64,000 nucleotides of DNA from Anopheles merus (Eukaryota > Arthropoda > Insecta > Diptera > Culicidae): positions 16,524,542-16,588,541 of the forward strand of contig NC_054081.1 of the NCBI RefSeq assembly GCF_017562075.2, in the 5' to 3' direction. Positions 12,901 to 26,300 of this stretch are shown one piece after another (within the stretch, counting starts at the first letter, position 1; every line of letters begins with the position of its first letter). Below the pieces are notes generated by a model. That model was given only the letters and a program-made list of their open reading frames with translations. It ran no database searches and was not told the DNA's origin. A program made the translations under genes and the position numbers.

Positions 12901-14331
12901 CTTGATTTTTTTCTTCTGTAATGTAAACAATTTATTGTTATTAGCCTTCTGACTGTTATCAGCTTTAATGATACCTAAATGCAGTAATGGCATGAATGTG
13001 ACTGTTTTGGGTCAAGCACAGTCAACCGTTTAATTGCGCTTTGAAAGTTACTAAACGAATGAATTTACCCCAAGCTAAGGATAGCGCTGTGGTCGAACCC
13101 AATTTGTCATGCCATAATCTTGTCAACCCAGTTGTGAAATGGAAACCTGCGTTTGGGTTTTTGTCACGGTTGACCTTTTCGGGGTTTACGCCAACTGCAC
13201 AGATTATTGTCTGCGGTATTTAACAAAACATTTATTCGCCTCAATATTACATAAACAGTACAAAAAGTGTTTATTACGTTCTTTGGCTAGTCCACAGTGC
13301 TTTCCCCATGCTGCCCCAACTATGCCCGTAGACAAAAATTGATCCGAGGGAAACGATGCGTTGCACATATTTGGCAAACATTCGCGCGCGGCTGGTAATC
13401 AACGGGGAACCGCAATATTCATGCCGACCGCAAGCGCAAGGAGGGGATAGAAATAACGAGGGCAGAAAGAAGAGCTTATTCGAAGCGAAGCGAGTCGAGC
13501 AGGGATGGAGCGTGAAGGTGTTGTCTGGCAATTATCGGTGACCTTCTTGTCAGCCGAAGCATTGTGTGTGTGTTGCGAACGTTTCGAGAAGGATTTAAGC
13601 GGTAGTATATAGGTGTGTGTGAGTGTTTCTCCTCATCTCTCCCTGTCGACAAACATCGTCATATGGTGTTGTCGATGGAAAATGGAAAAAATAGTAGTTA
13701 CATCCCGATAATCATTGCATTTTTTAACGCTAAGGTAATGTTTATCCAAAACAAGTATATAACTCAGCGAGACATGTTGAAGTGTAAGAGTGCTTTGTTT
13801 TTTTTTTTATCTTCGCCCCTCCGAGCAGAAGACGAGCTTATTTACTCTTCATTTTCTCCTTCTTCTCAAGGATGCAAATGACAAACACTCTTTGTCAACT
13901 ACCTACTTGTTTGCCTCCTTAAAGTTTACTTTAAGTGGTCTTAAGCTTACATCACACTCCGATTCTTTGGAGTGGTTTTTGACCTCTTTCAAGAGTCTAT
14001 TTAGTTTCTAGAGAGTTTTTTTGTACTGCATGAACTAAGAATAGCATCCAATTGGCATTTCTAATATTCAACAAACATTCGTTACGGTAGGTTCATGAAC
14101 ATAATCACCTGAGACGTAATAGTCGATGATTCGACAATTGAGTAATTGTCTAATCCTTATGCAAGAAAATCTAATTGACCCATACTAACATTCTTTCGGT
14201 GTAAAAGGATATCGTTTCTGTTTGCGTTGCACGGCGTAGTTCATAGGGATTGTGCCGCAAGATTGTTATTATCAATGCGTTGGTTACATGCTTTGTAAAC
14301 GAACCCGTAATCAAAGAAAAACACATAGTGT
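9901..14331 (+). other. Probable long 5' intron, left part
   Basis: No coding region is supported in this stretch. The longest frame (11390-11947, minus, 185 codons) is low-complexity, has no recognisable motif and lacks the GC-ending codon bias of the real genes. Alternative upstream first exons could lie here, for example around 10260-10700, but none can be shown. Confidence 0.4.
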
Positions 14332-14366
14332 GTGAGAGAGGGAGGGAGGGAAGAGAGAGAGAGAAT

Positions 14367-14410
<44 letters not shown>

Positions 14411-14421
14411 GAGAGAGAAAG
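14332..14421. repeat. (GA)n microsatellite
   Basis: A GA-rich run containing GGGAGGGAGGG and long (GA)n blocks with occasional AA interruptions, about 100 bp upstream of a composite hAT element. Confidence 0.95.
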
Positions 14422-14525
14422 TAAGCATCTTTGTCTCATTTTCTACTTTCACGCTGTCGGCTACTCGTATGCGGCGCCTAATGGCTGAAATTACTAATTA
14501 TTGCTCTGGATCGACGGGTTAAGTG

Positions 14526-15222
14526 TAGTGTTGGATTCATGAATCTGAATGAATCTTGGAAATTATTCATTGAATCTGAATCTCGGTAGGAAAGATTCTT
14601 GAATTTTGAAAGATCCATGAATCTCACAAAATGTATGAACCTCGATAGATTCACGAATCTCGAAAGATTCACGAATTTAAAGGTATTTTATAAATCTCCA
14701 AAGATTGTTATTAATATTCTTCTTGCCGTAACAATCTACGTGATCATGCCCTAGCCTACACAAGTTTTCGAGACTTCCTGGCAAGTAGGACGCAGCCGGA
14801 TAGTTTGTTTTGTTACGGGGAGACGATCCATGTGAGGCTTGAGCCCACGAAGGGCCATGTCGTGCGTGTTAACCACTGTACCATGGGATCGCGCAAATTC
14901 AATATTTTTTAAATCATACATGTCTAAAGATTCATGAGTCCCTGGAGATGTATGAATCTTAATGGATTCATCAATGTTATAAATTCATGAATCTTTCGAG
15001 ATTCGCGAAACCTTGGAGAGTTGTTATTCTTTAGAGATTCATGAATCCTTGATGATTCAAGAATCTTTAGAGATTGAAAACATCTTTAGAGATTCGATCT
15101 TTCGAGGTTCATAAATCTTTAGAGATTCGATTCCATTTTCGAATCACTCATCATGAAGATTCGCGTTTGATGAAGATTCATATAAATGAATCACAACGAA
15201 TGATTCATGAGACCCAACAAAA
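14526..15222. mobile_element. Composite hAT-type element, copy A, with SINE core
   Basis: The left end is TAGTGTTGGA and the right end is ACCCAACAAAA. The flanking octamers GTTAAGTG (14518-14525) and GATAAGTG (15223-15230) agree at 7 of 8 bases, a hAT-type target duplication. The interior is a degenerate array of GATTCATGAATC-like palindromes, interrupted at about 14716-14905 by a tRNA-derived SINE core lying on the minus strand. Copy B (27176-27803) is in the same orientation; copies C and D are inverted. Confidence 0.82.
14716..14905 (-). mobile_element. tRNA-derived SINE core (SINE200-like) inside copy A
   Basis: Read on the minus strand, the core begins near TGGGATTTGCGCGATCCCATGG-type sequence with an A-box-like TGGTACAGTGG and a B-box-like GGGCTCAAGCC about 35 bp on. 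These match RNA polymerase III promoter boxes of tRNA-derived SINEs. The plus strand contains the hallmark CTTCTTGCCGTAACAATC and CCGGATAGTTTGTTTTG segments shared with the other three copies. The link to Anopheles SINE200 is from memory and unverified. Confidence 0.6.
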
Positions 15223-15853
15223 GATAAGTGAGGCTGAAAGACAAATACATATTGTTTATGTTACTAACATTGTGCTCCAATAAGTGACAGTATGATGTGC
15301 TTTCATCGAAAAGTACGCGGAAAACCATTCTCTCTTGAAGCAAACGCGAACACGTCGCGACACATGTTCGCAACGTGTGGTAACATTCCTGGAAACACGT
15401 GTTCTTCGTAGTCGTTAAACGCATCGGTTGCTAATGTGTGTTTGCTGCTGCACCTTCGGATCGACAAGAAGCATGCAATTAAAAACCGCGTTAGCAATTC
15501 CGCGGGAAAGGCCGTTTTAGATGATGTGCCGTCAATGGAACATCGATGATCCAGCTGCCTCGGTGTTTGAATTTTTGCATAAAATCTGCGCCCCGAATTA
15601 TGAAACCCACCACTCTGTCCCTTTTTTGTCCTCATTATACTATCTATATATGTGTGTGCATCCAAATCAGGCCGACCGGTTTTGCATGCTCGCCCCGATG
15701 CTGTCTCGATGCGTTACGCAACGTTCTTGCATCGGTTTGAATCCACGTTGTTTTAGGCTGTAAGAAGTTAGCTAGCTGTGGGAAAGCAGTTCGTTTTTTT
15801 TTTCTTTAACATGCAGTTGTTTGTTTGTTTGCTTGTTCGTTCCAGAACCGAAG

Positions 15854-18331
15854 ATGCTGTTCCAAAACTCGGCCATGGCTGCACTATCGAGACGGGCGTA
15901 CTGGAAACCGTCGCCGCGCTGTTATCGCTTTCTGCTGGTCCTGCTGGTTGGCATTCTCAGCGGCAAACTGCTGACAACGGCCCGCGCTAAACCCACCCTG
16001 CCGTTTCAGCTGTCGCAGATACCGGGCTTTACGCACATCGTCGAGCGACGGCTGATGGACGCGATGAAAACCTACAGGTAAGGGGCTAAGTGCCAGCGCC
16101 AGGGGCGTGTGATGTGTGTTTTGTTTTTGGCATGGAAGGAGAAAGAGGCCGCTTTATGACGGATGTAGACGCATCCGGTTTCTCGTCGGGCACTCAGCTC
16201 AGCTCAGTGCATCTTCAGTGGAGAAATCACGCACAGACATAAAGCTGGGATAAACATCGATCCTTCATAAAGCGGGTGGCAGGAAGAAAAGTAAAAATTT
16301 CAACATAAACCACACAATTCAGAGCATCTTCCTCCGTGGGTGCTGGAGCGTGCTTACCAGCACTCCAACAACGATTTAGGCAATTAGTAGACAGCATGTC
16401 TCAGCAAAAGAAAGGTGGCTGTGAAATTGGCTCGTCCCCCAGCCGTTGTGTGCAACCACTGCACTGTGGTTGCGTTTCGATTTGCATCTCACGTTGCGCT
16501 TTTTTTGTATTTTGTTTTTCTCCCACGGACCCTGAAGACACACACAAACAGCGCTGCCGCTGAACCCGACGAACTTTCACTTTAGCTGGCTTTCAGCGTT
16601 TCTCGGCCATCGGCCCGCGGTCCCTTGCACGCGATACGCGTACGCGTTCGCGCGCCGCCGTGCGAGACAGTCGCTAATTTTAGCCGGTTTTTCCTTGTTG
16701 TTGCTGTTGGTTGTGGCTTGGGTTTTTTTTTTTTGCAAGTGTAGTCTTTTGGAGTTTGCTTTGAGCCGGCAGCTAGCGCTGATGGAGAAAAGCGTATACG
16801 TAGAATGAACGCGCATAGGCGTCGCATGCGCCTAAACCATTACACGAACTTCTCCCACGCTAAAAATCACCAATGCCGTACACACGTTAGCGGATTCGTT
16901 GCTAAGAAGCGATCGCTTGGCATCTGTTATCTGACTCTGAGAAGAAATATCAGGGAGTGCATGAGTGTGTCCATCTTGCCTGCGGATGTGTGCGGTGTAC
17001 GCGCGCTCCAGCCCTCCCCTGCGGAGTCGATTTGCTGATCTAGTCCACCGGCCAAGATGAAATAGTACGGCGGCAGTAATGCAGCAGTCCTCAATTGGTT
17101 TGCTTTGTCCGTATCTGTTTCGCCTGCCTGCTTGCCATATTTCTCGCTGTTTTCTTTGTTTCCTTCCGCCCCTGACCAAAACGAAAACTAGAACCGGACT
17201 GCCACGTTCCGGTGAAGATGTGTACGTTTGTTAATGGGCATTTTGCACTTTCTGTTTTCTACCCGTCTCTGCTTTCCAGCGAGCGCCGCCTGGATGTGGA
17301 AAGTTTGCGGATGATCTACTTTCACGACCAAACAGTAGCAGTGGTAGAGCTCGGCCCTGCCAAGCGTCTGATCGGATGCGAGCTGATCGAGATCTAGTAA
17401 GTTTAGCATCTTTTATTTATTGCAATTCATTATCGATAGCGTGGAGGTGAATAAAATGCGAAAGAAAAAAACCCATACCACTTTAATTATTGTTTTATAG
17501 CAATGATGCTGATGGTGTAGAGCTGTTGCGCAACCTGTCCGCAATCAACCGGCCGCTGGAGATTTCCTTCCGCGACATGATCAAGCTGATGGAGCAGTGC
17601 GAGCAGGTCGATCGGCTTAACGAGCGCAACAGCTACCGGGCGACGGAGGCACCGGACGCGTCCGCGGTCGCCTACCGGATCGCCGGACCGGACGATCCGA
17701 TCGACGAAACCGGCAACGGCAGCGCTGGCCAACCGGGCGGATCAAGCAACGGCGGCTTCCTGGCAATGATCATGAAGAACCGCAGCAGCAAGCGGGGCAT
17801 CTTTTACTCGAGCTCGTTCTCGCTGCTCAGCGGCATCATACCGGGCACGAAGTGGTGCGGCACCGGTGACATCGCGGAAAGCTATCACGACCTGGGCGAC
17901 GACGCCACGATGGACCGGTGCTGCCGCACGCACGATCTGTGCCCGATGAAGGTGCGAGCGTACCAAAAGCGCTACAATCTAAGCAATAACTCTATTTACA
18001 CTAAGTAAGCCGATCAAACTAATGGCTTGGTTTGACTAAAAACTGGTAATGTTTGTTTATTTATCTATCCTTTACTACAGGTCTCACTGCAAGTGCGATG
18101 ATATGCTATTCGAGTGCCTGAAGCAAACGAACACATCCGCGGCCCAAGTAATGGGTAAGCATCTGGGAGCTTTATTTGATACAACAACAACAAAAAATAA
18201 AACAAAAATTTAACTGCATTCCCATTTCTTCTCTATCTCCAGGATCGGTTTACTTCAATCTAGTGCAAGTCCCATGCGTGGAAGACACTCCTGCAGGGCC
18301 CCAGTTCCGCAAGGCTCGCGAAGGGTTTTAG
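15854..18331 (+). CDS. Group III secretory phospholipase A2 (5 coding exons)
   Basis: The product is 335 aa and should hydrolyse the sn-2 ester of phospholipids in a Ca2+-dependent manner outside the cell or in the secretory pathway. Coding exons are 15854-16077, 17280-17396, 17501-18004, 18081-18154 and 18243-18331; all junctions are GT-AG and keep frame. A hydrophobic stretch at residues 24-38 (RFLLVLLVGILSGKLL) looks like a signal peptide or anchor. The catalytic domain begins near residue 215. The Ca2+ loop WCGTGD is at 232-237 and the active-site CCRTHDLCP has His258-Asp259. A further Cys-rich segment (SHCKCDDMLFECL) is encoded by exon 4. This is the bee-venom-type (group III) layout, not the group I/II layout. 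About 200 residues precede the domain and include a dibasic SSKRG near 217, a possible processing site. The ATG follows an acceptor ending at 15845; an in-frame ATG at 15821 lies in the intron. Drosophila GIIIspla2 is the likely counterpart (family knowledge). Confidence 0.92.
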
Positions 18332-21041
18332 AAAACGAAGGGTTCTACGCAGGACCAGCTGTGGATGAGTTGTACATAGATATACAAGTGTGTGTTTGTA
18401 GTGAAAAACACTTTGCTTCAACACCACAGCCAAAGGCACGAATTGTCAGCAAACAAAATCGTAAACAATGCCCCTCAGCACAATGTTTACTGTGATAAAA
18501 CGATATGTCGATGAGGGAGCGACGGAGAAACATTTAATCATTTCCAGTAAAAAGGGGTAACAACTGAATGTATCGTAAATCTATACGTAAATGTCAATGG
18601 AGAAGAAAACTTACACTCCGACACGAAAGCAGTACGACTGCCTCCCTTAAAGTAGAAAGCGTGCTATCAAACCTCCTGTAGTCGACAACAAACAAGTGCC
18701 TGCGAAGTTGCAAAAGATTTTAACGTTGCGTCCTCACTACCGCTCCCGTGCTAAGGGATTCTGTTTTTATTTTTAACCATCTATCTATAACACCTAGTAT
18801 TACACAGTCCAATCCTTTTGTATTCAGTTTTATGCTTGATGCTATTATTTATTGAACATTTGCAAAGTGGAATGAAGTGAGCGTGTGTCGGCCGGTAATT
18901 ACCGGAAACAAATATGTCTGAAGAAAATCAGACAATCAAGATAGGTCTATAAGTTCTGCCAAACATCTGGAGTGCACTCGTAACGATTCGTTGCGGCTAA
19001 CGGTGTTGGGGCGGAAATCAGTGATACGTAACCAGTACCCGGTTCTTCGCACAGCTACTGGTGGCACGGCATCCAGGAAATCTCGTCATACGACGGAAAC
19101 CTTCCCATCCGGAACGCGTCTGCAACGGTAACGCGTGGCTGAAGTATCTCCATCCGCCGAGACCTGTCCATCTGTAACAGCAATCATCGTTGGATGATAC
19201 AGGCGATGATGTTTGGACGGAAAAGACAAATAAAAAGAGAGCAAAAAGCTTGAGACGATGCTAAAGCGTTTGGTTTGTATGGTGGCCTTTTCATTCTGTG
19301 CCGTTTGTTTCCGGGGGGGTGCTGAAAGAAGGAAACGGTACTGTCCGGGGCGTACATATGGTTCTAAATATGTATGGAAGGTGAGCTGAAAGATGGTGGC
19401 TGCTTGCTTTGTCGGAAACACGTGTCGAGGTAGCCTGTTACGAAGATTTAGAGTGACAAGTAAAACGGAAGAATCCGAAACTATTGCTTGATGCTTTGGA
19501 TGGTTCGATTGATTATCTGAGTTCCTATTGTTTGGTCGACTGTTGGCTGGTACGGTGATATTACCGGTGGCTTCGTTGCCAATTTTTTTTCAGAGCCATT
19601 GCTGAAGCCATTCGCAACATCGTTGATCTTGCTCGACTGAACTCAGGGACTAATTCATCGTGTTAAATGCATGAGCCATTCTTGTCTCCCTTACCTCTTC
19701 TTTAAAAATCTCTGTGACCTACATTTCCTTCTATCAGGATAATTTATTTTTGTTATTTTTGTGTAAAAAAAAGTTCACTTTGGAGCAGTGCTCACCTGAA
19801 CGATTGACCAAACTGGCTGACCAGCTCCTGCACAAACTAAAAGAATAATCTAAATCAGCGATGTTAAATTTATTAGACCACGCGGGCCCCGAACTGGTTT
19901 TAATAGAAAATACTAAAATTAGGTCGCAAACACTGAATTTCATATTGAAATGCAAATGCAGTTATATAACTACAGTAAAAACAATTTTTATAGACATATT
20001 TTGTTGACAAATTTTGTTTTTTTTATATGCATTATATATATTTTTTTATTCAGAAAGGACGGTTTCGGCCGTATTGCTGCATTATATATCATAGTATGCA
20101 AAAATAATAATGTATGCTCCTCTTCTAACGCCATTGGCTGTGAACACGAGATAGTCCACATCTCGGCCTGCCTTCGTTATTGATAGGCTTATCAATGACT
20201 TTCAACGTTGGTTTACCCGTTGCGAAATAATCCTTTACATGAGATGACATTTTTCGGAAGAATGTGTCAAATGTAGATTTTTTGTAATATATGGTCAATT
20301 TAAGAATCAATATGTTTGAATAATTATTAATCAAAAACAGCGTTTATGTACTTGGAAAATGGTGAGCTGAAAATGCTGATATTCGGTTGTGCTGACTTAT
20401 CAAAATCTTTTGAGGATCGTATCGAAAGTACCTATACTTCTTTCCATGTGTTTGAGCTGATCGTTTGTTCAAGTTTAATATTTCTCGTTACTTTGAACCA
20501 AACAAATCTAGCGCAAAGAAGGATTCGATATGATTTCACATAAAGTGATGCCAAAATTGTCCTAGAATTTGCGTTTTCGATTCCTTGAGTTGAGCAATTG
20601 TGTGAATATGTCAAAGACTGTTTTACTTAAAATACTCTTTTGCTCATCGAATACGCATATTGATGTTACATTGTTTTCCTGGTCCCAGTTTGCAATGTTT
20701 ATTCAAGGCTCACGAAACGTTTCTCAATAACACAAATGTAGCAAATACATGACGTAGTAAAACAAATCGCAAGGTTTCGGTAATCATTCCATTCATTAAT
20801 TGACCCATCTGTGAATCGTGTGTACTTTTTAAGCTTGGTAGTGTACTCGTTTGCTCGGCGGGGTATTTGAAATTTACAGTGGTTTGTTTATGATGATCAT
20901 GCTTTGATCCAGAAACGCTTTTAAGTAGCAACTGTTTATGTTTGCTATTGTATGCATTGCATGTTTATGTTGAACAAAATTTGTATTCGATACGCGAGAA
21001 ATGCCACTGATGTTCTTTTTAATAGCTAAAGTTTATGCCAA
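18332..21041. other. Phospholipase 3' UTR and intergenic DNA
   Basis: No coding region is supported. The 3' UTR must start at 18332, but I cannot fix its end; AATAAA occurs near 19227. At 19856 CAGCGATGTTAAATTTATT followed by GCGGGCCCCG resembles the left end of a hAT element like the one at 6291, but no matching right end or target duplication was found. Confidence 0.4.
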
Positions 21042-22250
21042 ATGACGACCGTAACATTGGAAGTACAGTGCGATAATTTAGAGAGGGTGGGTATCTTCAT
21101 TTCAACGTCGACTTGGACCATTTCCTCCTACTTGGTCATGGTAAAAATACGCCAGACTCTCTCCGTGGTTAAGAACCAACGGAGTCAGCCCACCACAAGG
21201 CTCAACCTGGATCGGTTGAAGTGCGCTGATGTGGCGGAGGGGTACGTGACAGCGCTCGGGGAAGCGCTTCCGGCGGACAACAACATTGCCACGATACCCC
21301 TCGCAGACCACTGATGTATTGTGGAACGAGCTATCAGCACTGCAGCCAAATAGAAGATCAACCGCATACCACCTATGGAGAAAAATGATTTTTTTGTTTA
21401 TTATTATAGAGACTTTTAGCCGATTGGTCTCAATCGCCTCTTCAGAAACAGGACTGGTGTGATGAAGAGTACAGACGAGCACTATCCGAAAATAATAAAG
21501 CATTGTGGTACTAACCACCCTGTACATTACTGCATTTAGCTAATAAGTACATGTTAATATTAGTGTTAGGATTTAGTACAGGATATGTCATCAAAAATTC
21601 GCGCACGCCACACGTCGCTCTCTTTGTGCTCACCTCACCTGACCCGGACTACAAACAACTCCAAATAAAGACTTGTGAAAAATAACAGCATGTAACCCTT
21701 TCAGCATGTGTAGAACTATAGACTGAGGAAATAGCAAACCCTGCTCTACCAGACCAAGCAGCGACGTTTTGAAGAGTCAGACGAACAGCTACTAGAGTAG
21801 CTCTCCCAGTCGGAGGACACCCGCTTTATAGGAGACTGAAGGAAGCCAGGAGCGGGTTTGCTCCTAAAACTGAAATGTGCCGGGATAAGGAAGGAAATCT
21901 CCTGAAAGACCAGCGGGAGGTGATTGAATGTTGGAAGTGCTACTTCGAAGGACACCTGAATTGAACAGAGACAAGAGAGGCTGGCGCAATTGCCAGAACC
22001 ACCGGGCAACCACCACAGCACCAGCAATGATGCAGATGACGAGGTCCCCCCGCCATCTCTGGATTGCAAGTGCCATCAAGGAGCTTAAGAGCAATAAAAC
22101 TGCTGGCAGTCTGCTGGTGCACCCAAGTAGAGTCATGAAGATCAATCATCAGGGTATCAGCGAAATATTGCTACAACACTGCCACCAGAACTATCATGAG
22201 AAGATATTGCATCAGTATCTCGCCTGTTCTTGTGGCAGCGACGTTATCTA
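21042..22250 (+). pseudogene. Decayed non-LTR retrotransposon (endonuclease end and reverse transcriptase start)
   Basis: Three collinear pieces in different frames show a broken LINE ORF2. At 21129-21310 the frame reads YLVMVKIRQTLSVVKNQR then RLNLDRLKCADVAEGY, like the end of the endonuclease domain (SDHYLV...). Around 21449-21500 DWCDEEYRRALSENNKA resembles the linker. After an inserted solo LTR (21504-21687) come YQTKQRRFEESDEQLLE, MCRDKEGNLLKDQREVIE, DDEVPPPSLD and AIKELKSNKTAG, the usual start of the reverse transcriptase. Several stops and frameshifts separate these, so it is dead. The clade is not certain. Confidence 0.78.
21504..21687. mobile_element. Solo LTR inserted in the LINE remnant
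   Basis: The 184 bp segment starts TGTGGTACTAACC and ends AAAATAACA, the TG...CA pattern of LTRs. It contains an AATAAAG polyadenylation-like signal at 21664-21670. GCAT flanks it on both sides (21500-21503 and 21688-21691), a 4 bp target duplication. The protein-like LINE sequence breaks exactly at its left edge and resumes to its right. BEL/Pao or Ty3 origin is possible; no internal region remains. Confidence 0.78.
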
Positions 22251-22429
22251 GCAAATCGTTACCTCCGTTTAAAATATAACGGAATAATCCAACAGCAACG
22301 GTGCATTTATGGTCGGCGACTATCTTGTTGAGCTTCAAAAGCCTCTAACGCTGTTTGAACTGCATTGAGCCATTATTCGCTCATTAGAAATGAGCCCTTT
22401 TTCGCCTAAAACATCTGCTGTTATTTTGA

Positions 22430-22545
22430 TATGCACACAATAGAAGCTAAAACATCAATTTTGGCACGCATAATATCGCTGCTTGGATCCGCCTTTTGCA
22501 GTAGATAAACAGCCTTGAGGCTTTATCATACGGGAAAAAAAATTT
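22430..22545. repeat. Dispersed repeat shared with the element at 57441-58104
   Basis: AATTTTGGCACGC...ATCGCTGCT...CGCCTTTTGCAGTAGATAAACAGC on the plus strand matches the minus strand of about 57990-58080, which reads CATTTTGGCACGC...ATCGCTGCT...CGCCTTTTGCAGTAGTTAAACAGC. Similarity fades outside this block, so this is a fragment. Confidence 0.65.
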
Positions 22546-22707
22546 CATTCGATTTTGGAAATTGCCAGGGGTTGACAGGTGCCAGTTAGAAAATCCAAAT
22601 TCGGCATGCTCATTTTCGATTTGCCACCAAGCAACAGATTCAACTTAAAACAGGAAAATCAAATGTCCATAGAAAAAATAATGAAAGCTCCGTTGCATTT
22701 ATGGTAC

Positions 22708-23362
<655 letters not shown>

Positions 23363-26300
23363 ATCTATTGAGCATACATAGATGACGTCATAACTCATGA
23401 TTGTATTGCTGTCCTTTTCCATGATCTTTTCCTTTGCAACGTCTACTAAACGAAGTCTTTTTATATTCCCTTTTGGTTGAGAGTTAGAGCCGTTTAGAAC
23501 CCGTTTATTGCTCGTTTAGTGGATTTGTGGCACATATGCCAAGTACAATTTTTCTGTCCACGTAGATAGAGTGAATTTAAATAATTGTTAAAGATTGATG
23601 ATATTAACAACATACATGGAATAATTGTATCAGATAAATCTAAAAAGACAATAAATTACATGATACATGTGAAAAGTGACAATGTTCTCGCTTCATTACG
23701 CGTACGAGAGGTGAATTTTATGCCGAAGCCTAATTTTGACAGAGAATTCGAGAAATGAAAGTATTTTCCTCGGTCCTCCGTATTAAGGTATTAATGGTTA
23801 ACGGTTTTCAAAATGACGTAAGGCTTCAGAAAAATGATAATCCTCCTCCCACACTCTCCAAAGGCCTTTTCTAACCTAGTCTCCTTAATACACCTTGGCT
23901 TCGTGTGATGGGCGTTTTACGAATACGCTCTGACGTACACACACTGCTACGAAACCGTAACCAGAGATGGCAAACTAATTAGAAAAGGTGGAACGCTAGC
24001 AACAGAACAATATAAACTAGAGTAAAAACGTCCTAGTTGATTCAAGTATGAAGTTAAGTTGAGCTCCTTCATTAAAATAAAAATAAAAAAAATCACACAA
24101 TTATCCGAAAATTAAATCCGAAATATTATTTTATTGCAGTCCATTCATCACACGGACCGGGGTTTGCCATCTCTGATCTTTATGTTCCCAGCGATGACAG
24201 TCGGCACGTCGAGCCCGAGCTGCGTCCCCGAGAGTTCGATCCAACCGTCCGGGCCGTGCGAGTGTACACTCGCCCAAGTCGCGCTGCCGTGTGTGTTCTG
24301 GGAGTTTTTGTTTATTTGTATGTTGCTTCTGCCTGCCGTTCTGTGCGCGGAACTCTTGCCCTGTCCCATCGCGAAAGTGCATAGACGTGAGTGCGTGTAG
24401 GTGTGTGCATGTGGGTGAGTCTAGCGAGACGAGATCTTCGATCAAACGATACAACACCGCTTCCAACCGAAGAAACACTGCCCACAGCAGCAACTGTCAT
24501 ATCCCGGCCTGCAATCAACAACAGAATCGGACCTTATGCTCTTGCCCTTGCCTGACGTCCCGGCCAACGAACGAGCAAAAGCATCAAAGCGGTACGTAGC
24601 AAAAAGAACTAAGGCTCATGATCAATAGAAATATCGCTCTGCAGTGCATTTGGAAGATGCAATCGAATGGTAGCACAATGGTTGCTTATAGCTCATAAAA
24701 AAAAACTTCAACTTAGAACCAACCTCATCGTTGACAACCCGCAGTAACAGAAGTTGGCGAGTTTTGAAGAGAGAGATACACAGGGGATAGACGAGGGTAT
24801 AGATGCGAGCAGGGAAAGCGCGGCTGAAGCTGAAGATGAACTCTGGTGAAGGAATGCTTTCCAAAGAGACGGAAGACGGGAGGTTTGATGTTTGCTTTAC
24901 CCGAAGTCTCCCGGGGCAATTCACCGGGTAAAAAGGACGGCCCAAGCTCCTCGTGCAGTCAAAAACCGAACCGATGTCTTGTAATGTGGTGAATCTACAT
25001 CAAATTTCCCCCTCTCCCGAAACAGACTTGCATTCCTATGCGACACGGCGACGGATGCTACAAACGAGCGAGAGTCACCGAGAATCGCATTTGCTAAACG
25101 GCACAGCTGGAATTGCCATCAGTAACGGAACTGCACCCGTCTACCTCCGCCCCTCCCCTCCATCCAATGGCTTTAACGCCGCATTGACACACACACCAAA
25201 GCGCTAACCGCCAAATTTAGGCCGGGGACTGTTAGGGTGCTTGACCTCCATTGGGAGACGTCACGCCGTCCGCTAATTGATCTTCCTCGGGTGTGAAAGG
25301 TTCTGAGCGCTTGTGGACTACCAGTTCATTCCTCCGTACCACCAGTTTAGTAGTTGTTTTTTTTTGTTTACCCCTTATCGCACCAGCATGGCAATTCTTG
25401 GGGGGCTGTGTAACAAAGAAGCGTACGGCGCGCCAACGTCAGCAGCAGCAGCAGCAGCAGCTAGAGTCGTCTGCCAGCCAGATCTCCTGCGAGGCGAGAG
25501 TTACTGTCATGTTTGTGTAAGAAACTCCTCTGGCAAGCAATAAGACAAGTACCTAAGCAACTCTCTATGTATGTGTGTGTGTGTGGGTCGTCAAAAATGC
25601 AGAAAGGACTATAATACAAAAGATTATTGAAACGATTGGCTTAGGGATAGGACAGATTTACATTGCATTACGGTACCCTGTTCTGGTAAGCCCCCAAGAT
25701 GCCACAAAATGGCATTCTCCTTTTACTTTGTTTTTGGATATCATTTAATCCTTAAGACAAAGGTCTTATAGACGCATCCTAATGAATTGTCAACCGTCGC
25801 TATTACTAACTGCGGCCTTCCGCCGGACCCCGGGGTCAATCGATCCAACTCGGATCTCGGATACTGATACTGCCTACACTGGGCCCTGTTTGCGAAATAA
25901 AACTTGGCAGCGTTTTTTTTTTTTGTTTGTTCGTTTGTTTGCTTTCCCAACCGTCCAACCCGCCAGATTGTAGTGGCTGGGTTCGGCTGCGAACTACTCA
26001 TGGCTTTATTTATGCGGTCTGCCCTCTGCAAGGTGGCAGTTCGAAAGAAGAAAAAAAAACGCACACTCACACAAGCGAAACGGTGTGGGTGGCATTGGCG
26101 GACATTGTGTTGAATGCGCCTGCGCTTCCGCTGGCCGACCCGCCAGCCTGCCCGTTGCCCTTGCGTGGGTAAAGTATGCATAAAACCCGGCAGTCAACAT
26201 AAACATAAGGGATGCTGATGTAGTTGAGATGCAGGAGGGGGGGGGGGGAGAGAGGGGTCGTTGTGTTCGGGGAGCAGAAGTTTCTCCCCGGTTACACATG

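Noticed and set aside
14837..14890. tRNA gene suggested by A- and B-box-like sequences in the GATTC-array elements
   Set aside because: The boxes belong to a dispersed SINE-like core; no cloverleaf with acceptor and anticodon stems could be drawn.
24131..24600. Possible coding exon in a GC-richer block
   Set aside because: Overlapping frames are open on both strands with no conserved protein motif; a non-coding exon cannot be excluded but is not supported.
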